Part shown: piece after piece, positions 12,601-22,339 of the stretch
Position numbering within the stretch: the first letter of the stretch is position 1
Layout of the letters: each line of letters starts with the position of its first letter
DNA from: Lytechinus pictus
Taxonomy: Eukaryota; Echinodermata; Echinoidea; Temnopleuroida; Toxopneustidae
Length of the DNA stretch: 64,000 nt
NCBI RefSeq assembly: GCF_037042905.1
Contig: NC_087257.1
Location: 23,170,001 to 23,234,000 of the forward strand
Direction of reading: 5' to 3'
The notes under the pieces: generated by a model
Told to the model about the DNA's origin: nothing
The model's input: the letters and a program-made list of their open reading frames with translations, nothing else
Databases searched by the model: none
Program-made: the position numbers and the translations under genes

Positions 12601-15291
12601 TCTTTTTTATACTTTTTTTTTAAATTCATCTTTCTCCAAAGGGTCCCAGATATTTTTTGCCTTCAACACCCAACCATAAATAATATCCATTTAAAAAAAT
12701 AATAACTTCAGGTAACAAAAAGACTTAGAAAAAAAGATTGTTTGAGATTCAAGACTTAAAGTCCACATGAGTGGATGAAAACTTACCCACAATCACTCAA
12801 TATCTATCGAATCTCTAAATAGTGTATATCTCCCATGTCATTCATCACCCATTTTGTCCTTTTTTTTTAAATACTTCATTTGCACTTTTTAATGATCTAA
12901 ATGTACATGTAGGTCATTCCGGCGGCTGTGATCTAATTCATATTGATTCACCGTCATGATCTAGTTTCTGAAACCTATCGTATATATGCAATGCAGCTAT
13001 CGATGGATTACTTAATAAGGTGGTCATCTATCTGGGTAACATTCGTAATTCCGAAAGTTCTTTAATCCGAAAACAAAATAAGGTTCGTCATTCCGAAGGT
13101 TTGTTAGTCCGAAAATGAAATAAGGTTCGTTGATCCGAAGGTTCATAAGTCTGAAAACGAAATAAGGACTGTTATTTCGAAGGTTCAGTAGTCCGAAAAT
13201 AAGAGTTGATAACCACTTACTCTATCTTTTTACTTGCATTATACATACAGTGTAGGTTAGTTTTGTTTAACTGCACCAAATGTCATGTGTTTTTGTGATT
13301 GCGGCCTCAGTCAAGTACGACTATACTCTATAAAGAGGACTGTACTCAACAGAAGAAGAAGAAGACTGTAGACCTCTATAACAAAGTGAGTTCTAAGGTC
13401 ATATTCGAGATAAGTTACAGACAGGTAAGTTACAGGTAACATAACAATATCATGTAATTATGTCATGAAAAATTGAATCAATGAATAATCTTCATTATAT
13501 CATTATAATGATAGTATTAATAAAAATAACAGAAGACAAATCCCTCTCTCTCTCGTTTCAGTTCCTCCGCTCAACCGCTGTTCGGAGATCGGCAGAAAAA
13601 AAGTCAATATAATTGAAGAAATATATTGCTGTCAATGACATAATAACCATGATATCAAGCACATATCTTAAACAAGATTCATCAATTCCAACAACAGAAA
13701 AGACAACATATCATACACAAAATAGTTGTAAACTAAACTGAAAATAAAACTACTACAATGAACTTCCTTTGTTGATTGAAATTTTAGAAGGGATTTGACT
13801 AGTAGTGATGTAGCATGACATTTCAAACAGTAAAAACAAATATTCATGTTCAAGTACAAAGCAAAACAAAAGGTATTTCAATAATCGTTGTTGTTATACC
13901 AAGGTTTTTTACCTGACTGCTAAGAAAGCATGAATGCCTGTGAGCAAGCAACAAGGGGACCAACGGCTTAAGGTCCTCTCCGAGGGACCTGGGGTGGTAT
14001 TCTGAGATCCATTTTATCTCAGATAAAATAAAATATTTTATCTCCGTTAAAATCAGTGAGATAAAATACCCTTAAAATCTCTCCGAATTAGTATTCTGAG
14101 AACAATTTTATCTTCATTTTATCTCTGTAAGACACACCTACTTTTTAATCAATATCCAATTAGAAACGCGCTTTTATAGCTCTCTCGTGTCACTCAACCA
14201 ATTGAAATCCATTCCGTCAGGAGGTGTGGCAAAGGGGTGAGATTGCGTCAATTTATTGACTTCAAATACGCTTGCACTATACGCTTGCGCGTCTTTACAG
14301 AGATGTCTTTTTAACAAAAAGGGCAATACTCTCATCTTTTTGCGAAGTCTATATCGCATCTTTTCAAGCCTCATTTCAAGGACAATATTAGTCAAGAAAA
14401 GTCTTATGAAATACTCTCTGATTGTACAGGAATAACGTGAAGGTTTTATTCTCAATAAATATATAATTTTTCTTCATTTTCATGTCAACATTTGGGGTTA
14501 ATTCACCTAGAAATATTGGTGAAATCAACGTCGCGGAGATAAAATAGCCCCTACCCTCTTTTAAGTTTATTTCATTTTTTTCTTCAAAGTAACTTGGGCG
14601 CAAGCAAATCATCCGCATTGCAATACCCAGATACGCGATGGGTATGTCTATGCAGGCACTGTTCTGTTGCGTATCATCTATATTTACGCAAGATAAAATC
14701 TATACGCAAGATAAAATCTATACGCAAGATAAAATTGTAAATTTTATCTGAGAGATAAAATATCATCTCAGAATACCAATTTCATTTTAAGAGATAAAAT
14801 AAAATATTTTAAAGATAAAATGACCTCAGAATACCGCCCCTGGTAATGAGGATAAATGCCTTACCAAAGGGTCACCGGAATCCGAATCCCCGCTCTACCG
14901 ACTGAGCTATCGCGCCTCCTCCTTCTCCTCCTCTTTCTTCTTCTACTCCAACTACTCAGAACTAGCTCATCCCTTTTCCCAAACTTTTCTCAAACTTTTC
15001 TCCTCCCTACGTAAAATTCTTCATCTTCAGACTTCAGAACACATTAACAGGCAACGAATATTGTTTGCCTAGCTTGCCTGTGCGAGCGAGCGGATAGATC
15101 TGAGATAAAATACGGTACGCTGAAGTTCCGGGTGCGGGCACTCCGCTCGACAACATCATCACTCACAGTCACAACTCATCAGCACAGCACAGCACATCAC
15201 AATATTCACAATAAAACTACGTATTGAGAAATACAATGTATTCTGTACCATTTGAAAATGTTGGTCGACTTCTTTCTCCTGTTCCGTCCAT
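3513..15291 (-). CDS. sterol O-acyltransferase gene, first five coding exons (partial)
   Basis: SOAT (ACAT) enzymes are multi-pass ER proteins of the MBOAT family that esterify cholesterol and other sterols with fatty acyl-CoA for storage. Five minus-strand exons join in phase: 15249-15291, 7572-7690, 6750-6874, 6270-6317 and 3513-3620. They give about 148 codons, close to where helix 1 ends in vertebrate SOAT1. The order matches the family: a variable polar N-terminus, an amphipathic segment (DFVDQMQDRLHNLLDGFV), then KVFVPRESLL and a first membrane helix (IYNILVAMLIVIIMNTF) ending in a DLLETGR-type loop. Human SOAT1 has KIFIARRSLL, RTIYHMFIALL and DYIDEGR at these places. The catalytic Asn and His lie downstream, outside the window. 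DGAT1 is a related alternative, but the helix-1 region fits SOAT better. Confidence 0.82.
3621..6269. other. SOAT intron 4
   Basis: 2.65 kb between two in-phase minus-strand exons. Apart from the 160-base TIR element at 4017-4176 and simple A/T-rich runs, nothing coding or structured was recognised. Confidence 0.6.
4017..4176. mobile_element. 160-bp TIR element (MITE-like)
   Basis: The ends are inverted copies: gccccattgcataaaagtta on the left, and on the right the complement of gggcctgttgcatataaagt. Within the arms taactttgccat / atggcaaagtta also pair. No ORF. Class and superfamily cannot be set because no convincing target duplication was seen. Confidence 0.6.
6270..6317 (-). CDS. SOAT exon 4
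   Basis: 48 bases between acceptor gtttctcag and donor CTGAC|gtgagt. Phase 2 in and phase 2 out, giving the split Arg, then EPLAQKVFVPRESLL and a split Thr. The KVFVPRESLL motif corresponds to KIFIARRSLL just before helix 1 of human SOAT1. The short size alone would be weak evidence, but the motif and phase both agree. Confidence 0.82.
6750..6874 (-). CDS. SOAT exon 3: N-terminal amphipathic segment
   Basis: Acceptor cttttcag precedes ATGCAAACT, and the proposed donor is AAAGAG|gtatta, giving 41 codons plus two bases. An earlier possible donor (GGAGAG|gtaaca) would put the next exon out of frame, so the longer form was chosen. The helix-like segment DFVDQMQDRLHNLLDGFV resembles the region HFDDFVTNLIEK of SOAT1 that precedes the membrane domain. 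The Met at the exon start is internal if exons 1 and 2 are used, but could serve as an alternative start. Confidence 0.75.
7572..7690 (-). CDS. SOAT exon 2
   Basis: Acceptor tttaattctag and donor CATCAG|gtactg bound 119 bases (two bases completing a codon, then 39 codons, phase 0 out). The peptide is polar and Gly/Arg-rich, then DRDITVSQLRHAAHQ, which resembles the IDIKQLIAKK stretch of SOAT1 where the N-terminal domain approaches the membrane part. Donor and phase match exon 3. Confidence 0.65.
7880..8240. repeat. foldback element made of a repeated 'tagacgaattgg' phrase
   Basis: Left half reads as repeats of attcgt/tcgtcc/ggtcta with ccaa or accat between them; right half reads as the reverse complement (tagacgaattgg, agaccaaatggt, gacgagttggca). 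The same phrase set builds the element at 41148-41480 and a decayed one near 48485-48690. Each phrase is about 17-20 bases and degenerate. No ORF. Confidence 0.65.
8607..9412 (+). mobile_element. tRNA-derived SINE interrupted by a TIR element
   Basis: The 5' part (8607-8694) has a tRNA-like head with a B-box-like ggttcaaattcc followed by the SINE motif tttggcaaggcattcatt. The body resumes at 9281 with catttgccactctcc, agtgtagtaaatgggtaacc and a tgagcgcctacgcc segment. The interruption 8695-9280 is a separate element. Confidence 0.65.
8695..9280. mobile_element. 586-bp TIR element nested in a SINE
   Basis: Ends ttaaaggagaatgaaac and gtttcattctcctttaa are near-perfect inverted repeats. The interior arms also pair in part: the words gtgatgtcacac and gatatcacagatcttggtcg mirror each other (8870-8890 and 9095-9120), as do ggagatcctcccattggcaa and gccgatgggaggatct. 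It is a non-coding, MITE-like element, and its position splits the SINE cleanly. Confidence 0.75.
9413..11874. other. SOAT intron 1, AT-rich
   Basis: No exon supported. Contains a (ga)-rich patch near 9721, a 24-base A run near 10663-10686 that may be the tail of a retroposed copy, and otherwise unstructured AT-rich sequence. The short open frames here lack splice context or family resemblance. Confidence 0.5.
11875..12349. mobile_element. 475-bp MITE with 22-bp TIRs
   Basis: Ends aggtggtttcagaccgcctc and gaggcggtttgaaaccacct are inverted repeats with one mismatch over about 22 bases. The flanking trinucleotide atg is repeated on both sides (11872-11874, 12350-12352), consistent with a 3-bp target duplication. 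Inside, a segment of the form aggtattttggNaatgtgaa occurs twice (11953, 12071). More GC-rich than its surroundings; no ORF of note. Confidence 0.75.
12350..13027. other. SOAT intron 1, no gene seen
   Basis: AT-rich intronic sequence. No exon or structured repeat was recognised, apart from T runs near 12610-12620 and 12860. Confidence 0.45.
13028..13200. repeat. tandem repeat, about four units of 45-50 bp
   Basis: Units share aaggttcgt, attccgaaggtt and agtccgaaaatgaaat with small changes. A diverged relative of the same phrase occurs at 3275-3380 (attctgaaggtttg, attccgaaaatgaagg). Confidence 0.7.
13925..14918 (-). mobile_element. tRNA-derived SINE split by an 850-bp inverted-repeat element
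   Basis: On the minus strand the head at 14918-14844 has a tRNA A-box-like tagctcagtcggtagagc and the SINE word ctttggtaaggcatttatcc. After the inserted element, the 3' body continues at 13989-13925 with ggtccctcggagaggacctt, agccgttggtcccc and ttgcttgctcacaggcattc. The A box is good and the B box weak. It is a SINE rather than a tRNA gene because the acceptor stem cannot be closed. Confidence 0.65.
13990..14843. mobile_element. 850-bp inverted-repeat element inserted in the SINE
   Basis: Left end ggggtggtattctgag and right end ctcagaataccgcccc are inverted repeats with one mismatch. Both arms continue in ttttatct/agataaaat words. Near the right end, the phrase tctatacgcaagataaaa is repeated about three times (14689-14745). 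The flanking bases ctgg/cctgg repeat, but G runs make the exact target duplication ambiguous. A 93-codon antisense open frame in it has no family resemblance. Confidence 0.65.
15249..15291 (-). CDS. SOAT exon 1 (proposed start codon)
   Basis: Minus-strand ATG in context cagATGG opens 14 codons (MDGTGERSRPTFSN) plus one base, ending at AAATG|gtacag. The leftover G exactly satisfies the reading phase needed by the exon starting at 7690. A TATA-like sequence lies about 125 bases upstream. The N-terminus of SOAT proteins is not conserved, so phase and promoter context are the only support. The intron to exon 2 would be 7.6 kb. Confidence 0.5.
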
Positions 15292-15416
15292 CTGTGTATT
15301 AAGGCTGTCCAATATTACGATCAAATAAATAAGATGATGCAGAGCCAAACAAAGTTTCCGCAGGTTGCTTGGACTCGAAGAATGAATGAAATGATTAATT
15401 CGGAGTCGAGTACCGG

Positions 15417-15467
15417 TATATATAAGTTTGTTGACCTTTTCTGCGCTGCCAGCGCCACGATGACGTA
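15417..15467 (-). promoter_or_regulatory. candidate SOAT promoter (TATA and CRE half-site)
   Basis: TATATATA at 15417-15424 is correctly placed for a minus-strand start near 15385, with the proposed ATG at 15291. TGACGTA at 15461-15467, upstream on the minus strand, resembles a cAMP-response/ATF site. Local sequence is richer in CpG than the flanks. Position is the main argument; there is no functional evidence. Confidence 0.35.
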
Positions 15468-15689
15468 GTTACTTCGCTTGCAACACGCTTATTTATAATT
15501 ACTAGTATAGTGGAAGTAGACTAGTTATTCCAGGTGTTTTTTTTTTAAATACAGAGAAAAATATTTACGAGAATGACCACGAAGCTCCCCGCGGAAGCGC
15601 TATGGTAGTTATATATACTAAAGATAAATTGTAAGGAATGACTTGTTCTATACTTCCCAAAAGTAATCATAAACTGGGCAGTGGCGTAA

Positions 15690-15840
15690 CAGGCGGGGGG
15701 GGGGGGCAGGGGGGCAAGCTGCCCCCCCTGGCGGAACTCAACGGGAAAATTAAAAAAAACGGGAAAAAGAAAAAAAAGGGGGAAGAAAGGGAAAGGGAAA
15801 GGAAAGAAAAAAGGGGAAAGGGAAAGGGAAAAGAAAACTA
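15690..15840. repeat. G run followed by polypurine tract
   Basis: A run of G interrupted by single bases (15690-15715) is followed by about 100 almost uninterrupted purines (15738-15838). Long antisense open frames rich in Phe and Pro here are products of this composition, not genes. Such mirror-like purine tracts can form triplex DNA. Confidence 0.7.
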
Positions 15841-16319
15841 AGAAAAACATAAAAAAGGGTAAACGGAAAGATAATGGGAAAAGGAAGGAAAAAAGAACAA
15901 GTGAGAAAGATCAATTCGCCCCGATAAAAGGGCCCGATATACAAATACATTAGCATGATTAGTAAGACAGGGAAATAAATTAAAGATGACAAAAAGGCAA
16001 ACAAAAGCGGGAAATAAAGGCAAAATGGAATTAGCCAAAATCTAAATTGGAAAATAAAGAATAGGGACAAGATAACGTACACTACCGGCCCGACTACCGG
16101 GCTGCCGAGGATTGAGATAACGAGCGGGAAGAAAAATGGATGGTATATAGCATAATGTCGTAAGAAAGTCTATCATAAACTTGCTAAATCTCCAAAGGCT
16201 CTGTCCAAGAGTCAAGACCCCGTGCAGTGGGGGCTCTTCATCTGTAACCTTTAATGGGTTCTATAACGGGCCCCTATATCATGTATATGGACCCTTCCTG
16301 CATTAAGATTTACGTTGAA

Positions 16320-17187
16320 GCACTGGCGTACCGGGGGGTGGTTCCACAGCCAAGGGGAAATAAAAGAAAATAAAGGAGGCAGCGAAATGAGATGAATGAA
16401 AAAATATATATGACATGATATTGCTATAATGATGTAAAAATCTATCACATAATTAGAATTTCATTTTAACAGGCCTTTTTTTTTCTGGCTCGCTTCGCTC
16501 GCTGGCGACTTTTTACAAATTTTCCCACATTTGCTAGGGTGTGCCCCTCACAATATTTGGATGATTACAATACACAACTGCATTGAATTTATGTGTTGTG
16601 TTAAAGCTATATAAATATACACGCAATTTGATTAAAATAAGTGGCCATCTGTAATGTTTAAAATGGCTTTGATATCAAGAGGTTCCGGGGCTCTGCCACT
16701 GAACTAGAAATACGTATTCTAGTTCAGTGGGCTCTGCCCTGGACCCCACCCATAAAGCACTGTTATATGGATGAGTTTGGACCATGGCCCCCAAAAGTTC
16801 TACAACCGGCAACCCCAAAAAAATGAGGAAAGGAAGGAAAGTGTATTATATTTTTCTGAATATCACGTTAAAATCTATCTTCATGTTAGATTCTCATGAA
16901 AAGGTGATTTTTTTTTATCTCGCTCGCTCGGGACCTATATTAAGCTACTTTTTGCCAGAGCAGCCAGAAGCGCCATACTCGGCCCCCTCGAGCATATATA
17001 GAGTTTCGCCCTGATGCTCACAATCATAACAAAAATCCTGTTCACCGTGGCGTACAAAAAAAGAGAGAAAAAAGGAGAGGAGGGTGAAATATGATATCAT
17101 CTTTTTAATATTATGTCAAAATCTATCACAAAATTGGATTTTTGCAATAAAATGTCAAAAAAAATTCTCGCTCGCTCGCTTATATAT
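16320..17187. repeat. three degraded copies of a repeat ending in ctcgctcgctcg
   Basis: Segments ending near 16500, 16935 and 17180 share aaaatctatc, a T run and ctcgctcgctcg. The first and last also share a start of the type tggcgta followed by purine-rich sequence and gaaat. They look like diverged tandem copies of an unidentified element, into whose third copy the LTR element inserted. Confidence 0.45.
16696..16730. repeat. 35-base near-perfect palindrome
   Basis: The arms ccactgaactagaa and ttctagttcagtgg are exact inverted copies, separated by atacgta. It would form a 14-bp stem. It is flanked on both sides by gctctgcc, a short direct repeat. Confidence 0.8.
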
Positions 17188-17888
17188 TGTGAAGGAAACC
17201 CCTTTTCGTTAAAAGAAAGATCTAATCTTCAAAATAAAGATTTAGATTTCCCCATATTCCATTTTTTTAATATTGAGCTTTGTTTGTTTACATCACGTAA
17301 CTGAACGCCAGTATAGTCATTGAATGCCGGCGATCAGCTGTTTTTACTACGTGACCTGAATTCCGGAGAGAGACTGGTGAATTTACTCGGATTAATTGCT
17401 AGTGTGCGCGCATACGTGTTAGCGCAGAGGAATTGGTATATTTCTGCTGAGTCACGCCATATTCACGTAGAGCCAGCAGTATGATCTATTTATGGGACCG
17501 GTATGGTCTGTTATGAAATTTTATGAGCGTTTAAATAGCTCTAAGTCAAAATTAGAATCTTACCTTTTGTGTAGATTCTCTGGAAGTTGATGACAGCATT
17601 AATTTATTGCTGGAATTTCTTCATTCATGTTTGGATACTGTTATTTTCCTTTATTCTTAGACGATTACCGCCAGGATTTTGAACTCTTCCTTGGATCTAA
17701 AGCTCTGATGCGCGCATACGCGCACAGACGCGCTATCATTGGTATTTTAAAGTATTGAATTTGCATAGCATCCCGCTGCGTAATGTTTATGTGAAGAGAG
17801 TGGTTTTTAAAGCACTAAAATTACATAACAACCCGCCGCGTAATGCAATGAGCTCAGAAATTGCCAAAATCCTGGGGGGCCAAAAGTC

Positions 17889-17896
17889 TATAAATA
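17889..17896 (+). promoter_or_regulatory. LTR TATA box (5' copy)
   Basis: TATAAATA followed by GGGG, in a GC-rich context just after a ggggggcc run. It is the best core-promoter match in the LTR, with transcription expected to start about 30 bases downstream. The same box is at 24968-24975 in the 3' LTR; one of the two LTR substitutions lies 5 bases after it (c at 17901, a at 24980). Confidence 0.6.
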
Positions 17897-18977
17897 GGGG
17901 CGGTTTGAGGAGTTTGTCATATCGTCTGGAAGCTCTCTCGAGTTAAGTTAGCTCTCCTAGTCACAATTCACATTCACTCTCTCAAGAATTCTCGTTCTCT
18001 GTTTCTCTTTCTACATTGTACATTCTTCTGTGAGTACATTACGTCATAATATGACACTTAGTTCCATTCAGGGAATTCGGCGAGAATAATGATGAATTTT
18101 AGCCAGGAATTTGAAATCATTCGTCACCTTTTTGGGATTAGTGACGATTTTTGGCAACCAATACTCTGTTGTATTTCTTATACTTTTATAGTCAGCTTGG
18201 ATTTATCAGTTGTTCACAGAAATTGGGCAGCTTTTGTTATTCTTTAGCAGACTTTGATTGATTTGTCAAGTCTACTAATTGTTTGATAGATATCTAGAGA
18301 AGATATGAAAGCATTTATTGGTGCTTATTTGTGTTCTTTTTTACATGAACACAGATGTTTGGAGCAGATATTTCTAAATTAATTGATGGTCACAATAGTG
18401 AACATGAATGCTGACTGTTAATTTATCTTTCTGGAATCTCCTGAATGGATATTTAATTACCTTATTTATGAAATTGGATAATTTATGCATTTTATATTAT
18501 GAATTTATGTCTGACTTGATGACAATATTTAGGCAGTCCTTTTTTAGGACTCTTGACAGTCTGAATATTTAATCAAATTATCTAGTCAGAGAAATTAATT
18601 TACTGCATTGATAAAATTATTCTACCAACGTGGAAAAGGCTAGAGTCAGATTTTTAATCTCTAAACAGAGATTATCTTTTGGTCAGTAACATTTGGCATA
18701 AAACTGTCAAGTTGTTCTGGAATGTGTGTTGTTTTGGTATTGCTTTGAATATTGATCTGACTTTGGGATTTTCCCACATTGGTCGTTTAAAGGATATTTA
18801 TTGATAGAGTCGTTAACTCAATTCTAATTTCAGGATTAATGACTTTGATTATTTATTTACATTTCTTACATCATATACAAATAGGATCACACTAAACAAA
18901 GCTAGTCATCATGAGTGTTCGGATGTTAAGATCACGTGTTACATAGGTGTCAAGCATGCTATTCCCGTAGTTATTAA

Positions 18978-19092
18978 GATCAGAATACTTCATGTTATAA
19001 GATCAGAATACTTCATGTTATAAGATCAGAATACTTAATGTTATACATATCAGAATGCTTAATGTTATTCAGATCAGAATACTGAATATTAA
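18978..19092 (+). repeat. five-unit tandem repeat in 5' LTR
   Basis: Units of about 23 bases, gatcagaatacttNatgtta and variants, repeated about five times with growing divergence toward the 3' end. The matching array in the 3' LTR is at 26049-26163. Confidence 0.8.
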
Positions 19093-21185
19093 TTCTGATA
19101 ATCTAACGAATACAATGTAACTAGAATATTGATTCTGACATTAAGATTACAAGGTAATCTATGTGAATAATCAATGAAATGTAAATAGCTGATTATCAAT
19201 CAGAAAGCATTTGTAAACAACTTGTAAATAATTCAAACTCTCTGTGCAGTCATTCACATGTTTTATTAAGAATACTTTATGTTTATGGTCATAGACTGAA
19301 GGAAACTCAGTTTATAGATGAAGCTTAATTCTTCATTTAGAATATTGACACTGTATTAATAGATGGTTGATTTAGTTACAGTGAAATAGGAATAATTGCT
19401 TAGGTGTTGGTCTTTTAGACTTGTTTTCACTTAGCTGTATTCTCAGACAGCAGGGACGAGGTTAAAGTTTCCGGTAGGCTTTAATGCTAAGAAAGGTACT
19501 ATGTGAGTCTATTCTTGAACCCGTGATGATTAGAGATATTTACGGATTTCTGAGGCTTTTCATCACACAGAATGTTGGATGTTGTTACAAACTTCACACC
19601 GACAAAGTGAGTGGAAGTTTTGTAGGCGCTGTAAGGCTGGTAAACAAGGCCCGTTGAGAGGTTGATAGGATAAGGATATTATTGGAGATTGGTGTGTTGT
19701 ATTGGGTTAGTGACATTGGATGGAGAAAGGTGTTGAGTAACTGCTGGCAGTTTAGATAGGATTACTCACATAAGTCAGAACGACAGAAAAGAACCATTGG
19801 TCCTGGAACTTTTGTGGAGAGTAGATTACAGTCTTAAGTTGAAATAATTCTTAGAGAGAACACAACTCTACGGAGTATAAAGTACAGAACTAAGTAGGAT
19901 GTAGTTTAGCTACAGCTCGATATTTACAATTGATACAGATTATTGCTTAGTGTATTTAAAACAGTGAATACATAGGATTTATTAAGTTAGTAATTAATTA
20001 TTATTCTATTTATCATTCTATCAATTTAAGAGTGACATGCACAGACTTACATTTAAGTTCTTTACTATGTAGGCCTAGAGTAAGTTATACAATTTTATAT
20101 TGCTCATTCCATATTCAATGAATTTTATACTTATGCAAATTGATGTAAATATCCAAATTTTATTGTTGAAATGTTTCAGAAGAATTGTTAACTTCAAGTT
20201 TTTCTTATATTAAAGTTCAGTTGAACTTTACTTGTTATTTCTTAGGAATCAATAATTGAACTTGCACACTTGAATCTAGAAGGAACATGATTAGTGATCA
20301 GTGTTTGTTGAGAATGATGAATCCAATAAATTGGATTTGTTGCTAAGTCTTAGAATTAGAAATGGTGATCAATTGATTAGTGATGATTGATTGATGATGT
20401 GTTTAGGGATAAGAAGTACCGTACAATTAGTTTAAGCATTATTTAAGTTAGGGTTCTTAGTTTATTTATAGACCAACCTTGTATATTGCAAGAAAACGGA
20501 ACTCGTCATCGAGCTTGGAAAACTACGCTTACCTAGTGAGACCCAGTGATAGAGTGGATTTGAGAACTGAAAGAGACTAGAATGATTGATTGCGAAGCAA
20601 GGACTGACCGCTTCTATGATTGCCTATGTGCATACGATTGCACGTGTGTGATGTGGATATGCCTGATCGTGTGTGTAGAACACGAGGCGAACAAAACGTT
20701 TTGTATGTGAGTGAATAGAGATTGGTTCATGGCTAACTCTATCAATGAAAGATGAGAAATATCATGGTTATATAATTAAATCTTACTTAATCACTCAGTG
20801 AGTAAACTCACCAGTTAAATTCTGCTGTGAAGGTCAGGACGCTGGAGTATGACAGAAGTCTTGTGATGGGAGAAAAGATGGTTTTTCTTCAGATCATCGG
20901 AGCTCCTTCAACCTCTGTGGTTCTGGCAGAATGGAGATGCTAAAAGTTGGCGGTCGATGTGAGAAGATGGACCAATCACGGAGCTCGTAATAGAACTCAG
21001 ATATTATGGATCATGAGATGGCTATTATGATTGGTGGTTCACTAGCTCTTTAAAGTTCTCATGAAGAAAAGTTTCTTCATTTCGGTCAAGCGTTAGATTA
21101 TGCTTGGCCAAGAGCTCAATAACTCTCTAAACTATTGTGGTGGCAGCATACTATTTTTAAAGGTTATTTTGATAGGGTCTCACGT

Positions 21186-21290
21186 TACATTTTTGGTGGC
21201 ACGGCGGTGGGATGGTCTGTTTGGAAAATACCTGTACAAAAATTTACATTTTTGGTGGCACGGCGGTGGGATGGTCTTTTCAAAGAACCC
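21186..21290 (+). repeat. 59-bp direct repeat containing the primer-binding site
   Basis: ttacatttttggtggcacgg followed by cggtgggatggtct occurs at 21186 and again at 21245. The first copy includes the last bases of the LTR. The duplication gives two candidate primer sites. Confidence 0.8.
21194..21213 (+). other. primer-binding site, tRNA-Leu-like
   Basis: tggtggcacggcggtgggat starts 4 bases after the 5' LTR. Its complement resembles the 3' end of a leucine tRNA (ending CCACCA), the usual position and form of a reverse-transcription primer site. The whole segment is repeated 59 bases later (from 21253). Confidence 0.65.
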
Positions 21291-22339
21291 CTCCACTTTT
21301 AAAAGAAAAAAAAAATACCGGTACATTTTTGTCTGCTAAGTAGTAGAGTGATCTGTATTAAGTATATAAATTTTTTTCGATTATTATGTATAGTTGTGTA
21401 CGGTACTAGTAGATATTTAAGAATGTATTGTTTAAGCTATGTATAATAAATAAGTTGTGTTTTGAGTTCCTTATTACAAGTGTGCATTAAATAAGTTAAG
21501 ATTGAATATGGAAAATGAGCATTAATATGTCTATGGACATGACAGTGAATTAATCACTGTGAATAATAAGGAAATCTACTCCTTTTACAATGTATCTATT
21601 CCTTTTACAATGTAAGGGTATGTGTGCTTGACATGATACAGGAAAAGGTATTATACCTAAACTAAAAATTAATCAAACATCCAAATAAATCAAAACTATA
21701 ACACTCAATATGGTGAAACCAAGCGTCGAGCTACAGTCTGAGTTAGCAGCTGGATACGGAAGTTGTGGAGGCTGAATGGTTGAAATGACGTTGACGCTGG
21801 ATAGGTTCTCACCATGAGGCTCGTAGAGGCAGAACTGGAGGTCTCAAACAGTCTATATGGTCAGGAACTCACCTACCCAATCTGACTTCACTTTGGACAG
21901 ATGACTTGGTCCTGGAGAGAACGCTGAAACCTTGTTGCTGGAACTGCGGACTAGGCATCGACAGCGGAGAGTCTACAGGAACTAGGTCAGGCAATTAGGG
22001 AACTTACTTGCCTGGCATACCCGGAGCTGAGCATTGATGCTGGAGAGGCTTGCTAGTTTTCTCAGTAGCAATTGATGGAGAGGTCAGAGGTGCTATTTTC
22101 TGAGCTCACCCCAGGATGCTAGATGAGGCGATGGCAGCTGTACTGACGAATGGAGTCTTTTCTACAGACGGAGAAGGCAGGAGAGAGGAATAAGCCACGT
22201 CACGTCGGAGCAGTAGGGGATGGAGCGCAGTCGTCACCTGCAGATGAGAGAGTAAAGGAGATAGAAGAATTACAGTCAAGCCTGCAAGTGAATCAGAATG
22301 ATGATAGAACAGATGAGTGTGAAAAGTATTGGAGGCTAA

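Larger units (their letters stand above)
17188..21189 (+). repeat. 5' LTR (4002 bp)
   Basis: Almost identical to 24267-28260; it carries 8 extra bases near 18180-18190 relative to the 3' copy. A TATA box at 17889-17896 places U3 at roughly the first 730 bases, leaving R plus U5 over 3 kb long. Contains no ORF above about 65 codons and a five-unit tandem repeat (18978-19092). Confidence 0.93.

Noticed and set aside
14174..14618. 93- and 76-codon minus-strand frames
   Set aside because: They fall within the inverted-repeat element and lack any domain or splice context.
14844..14918. tRNA gene on the minus strand
   Set aside because: The A box is good, but the acceptor stem does not close, the B box is weak and SINE body motifs follow; it is a SINE head.
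15545..16082. Overlapping minus-strand open frames rich in Phe, Pro and Leu
   Set aside because: They come from the polypurine tract; no domain, splice or start context.
17755..17946. 63-codon frame repeated identically at 24834-25025
   Set aside because: The repetition only reflects the two LTRs. The frame overlaps the TATA box and has no recognised domain.
18978..19092. CRISPR-like array
   Set aside because: The units are contiguous and diverging with no unique spacers; this is a tandem repeat inside a retrotransposon LTR in animal DNA.
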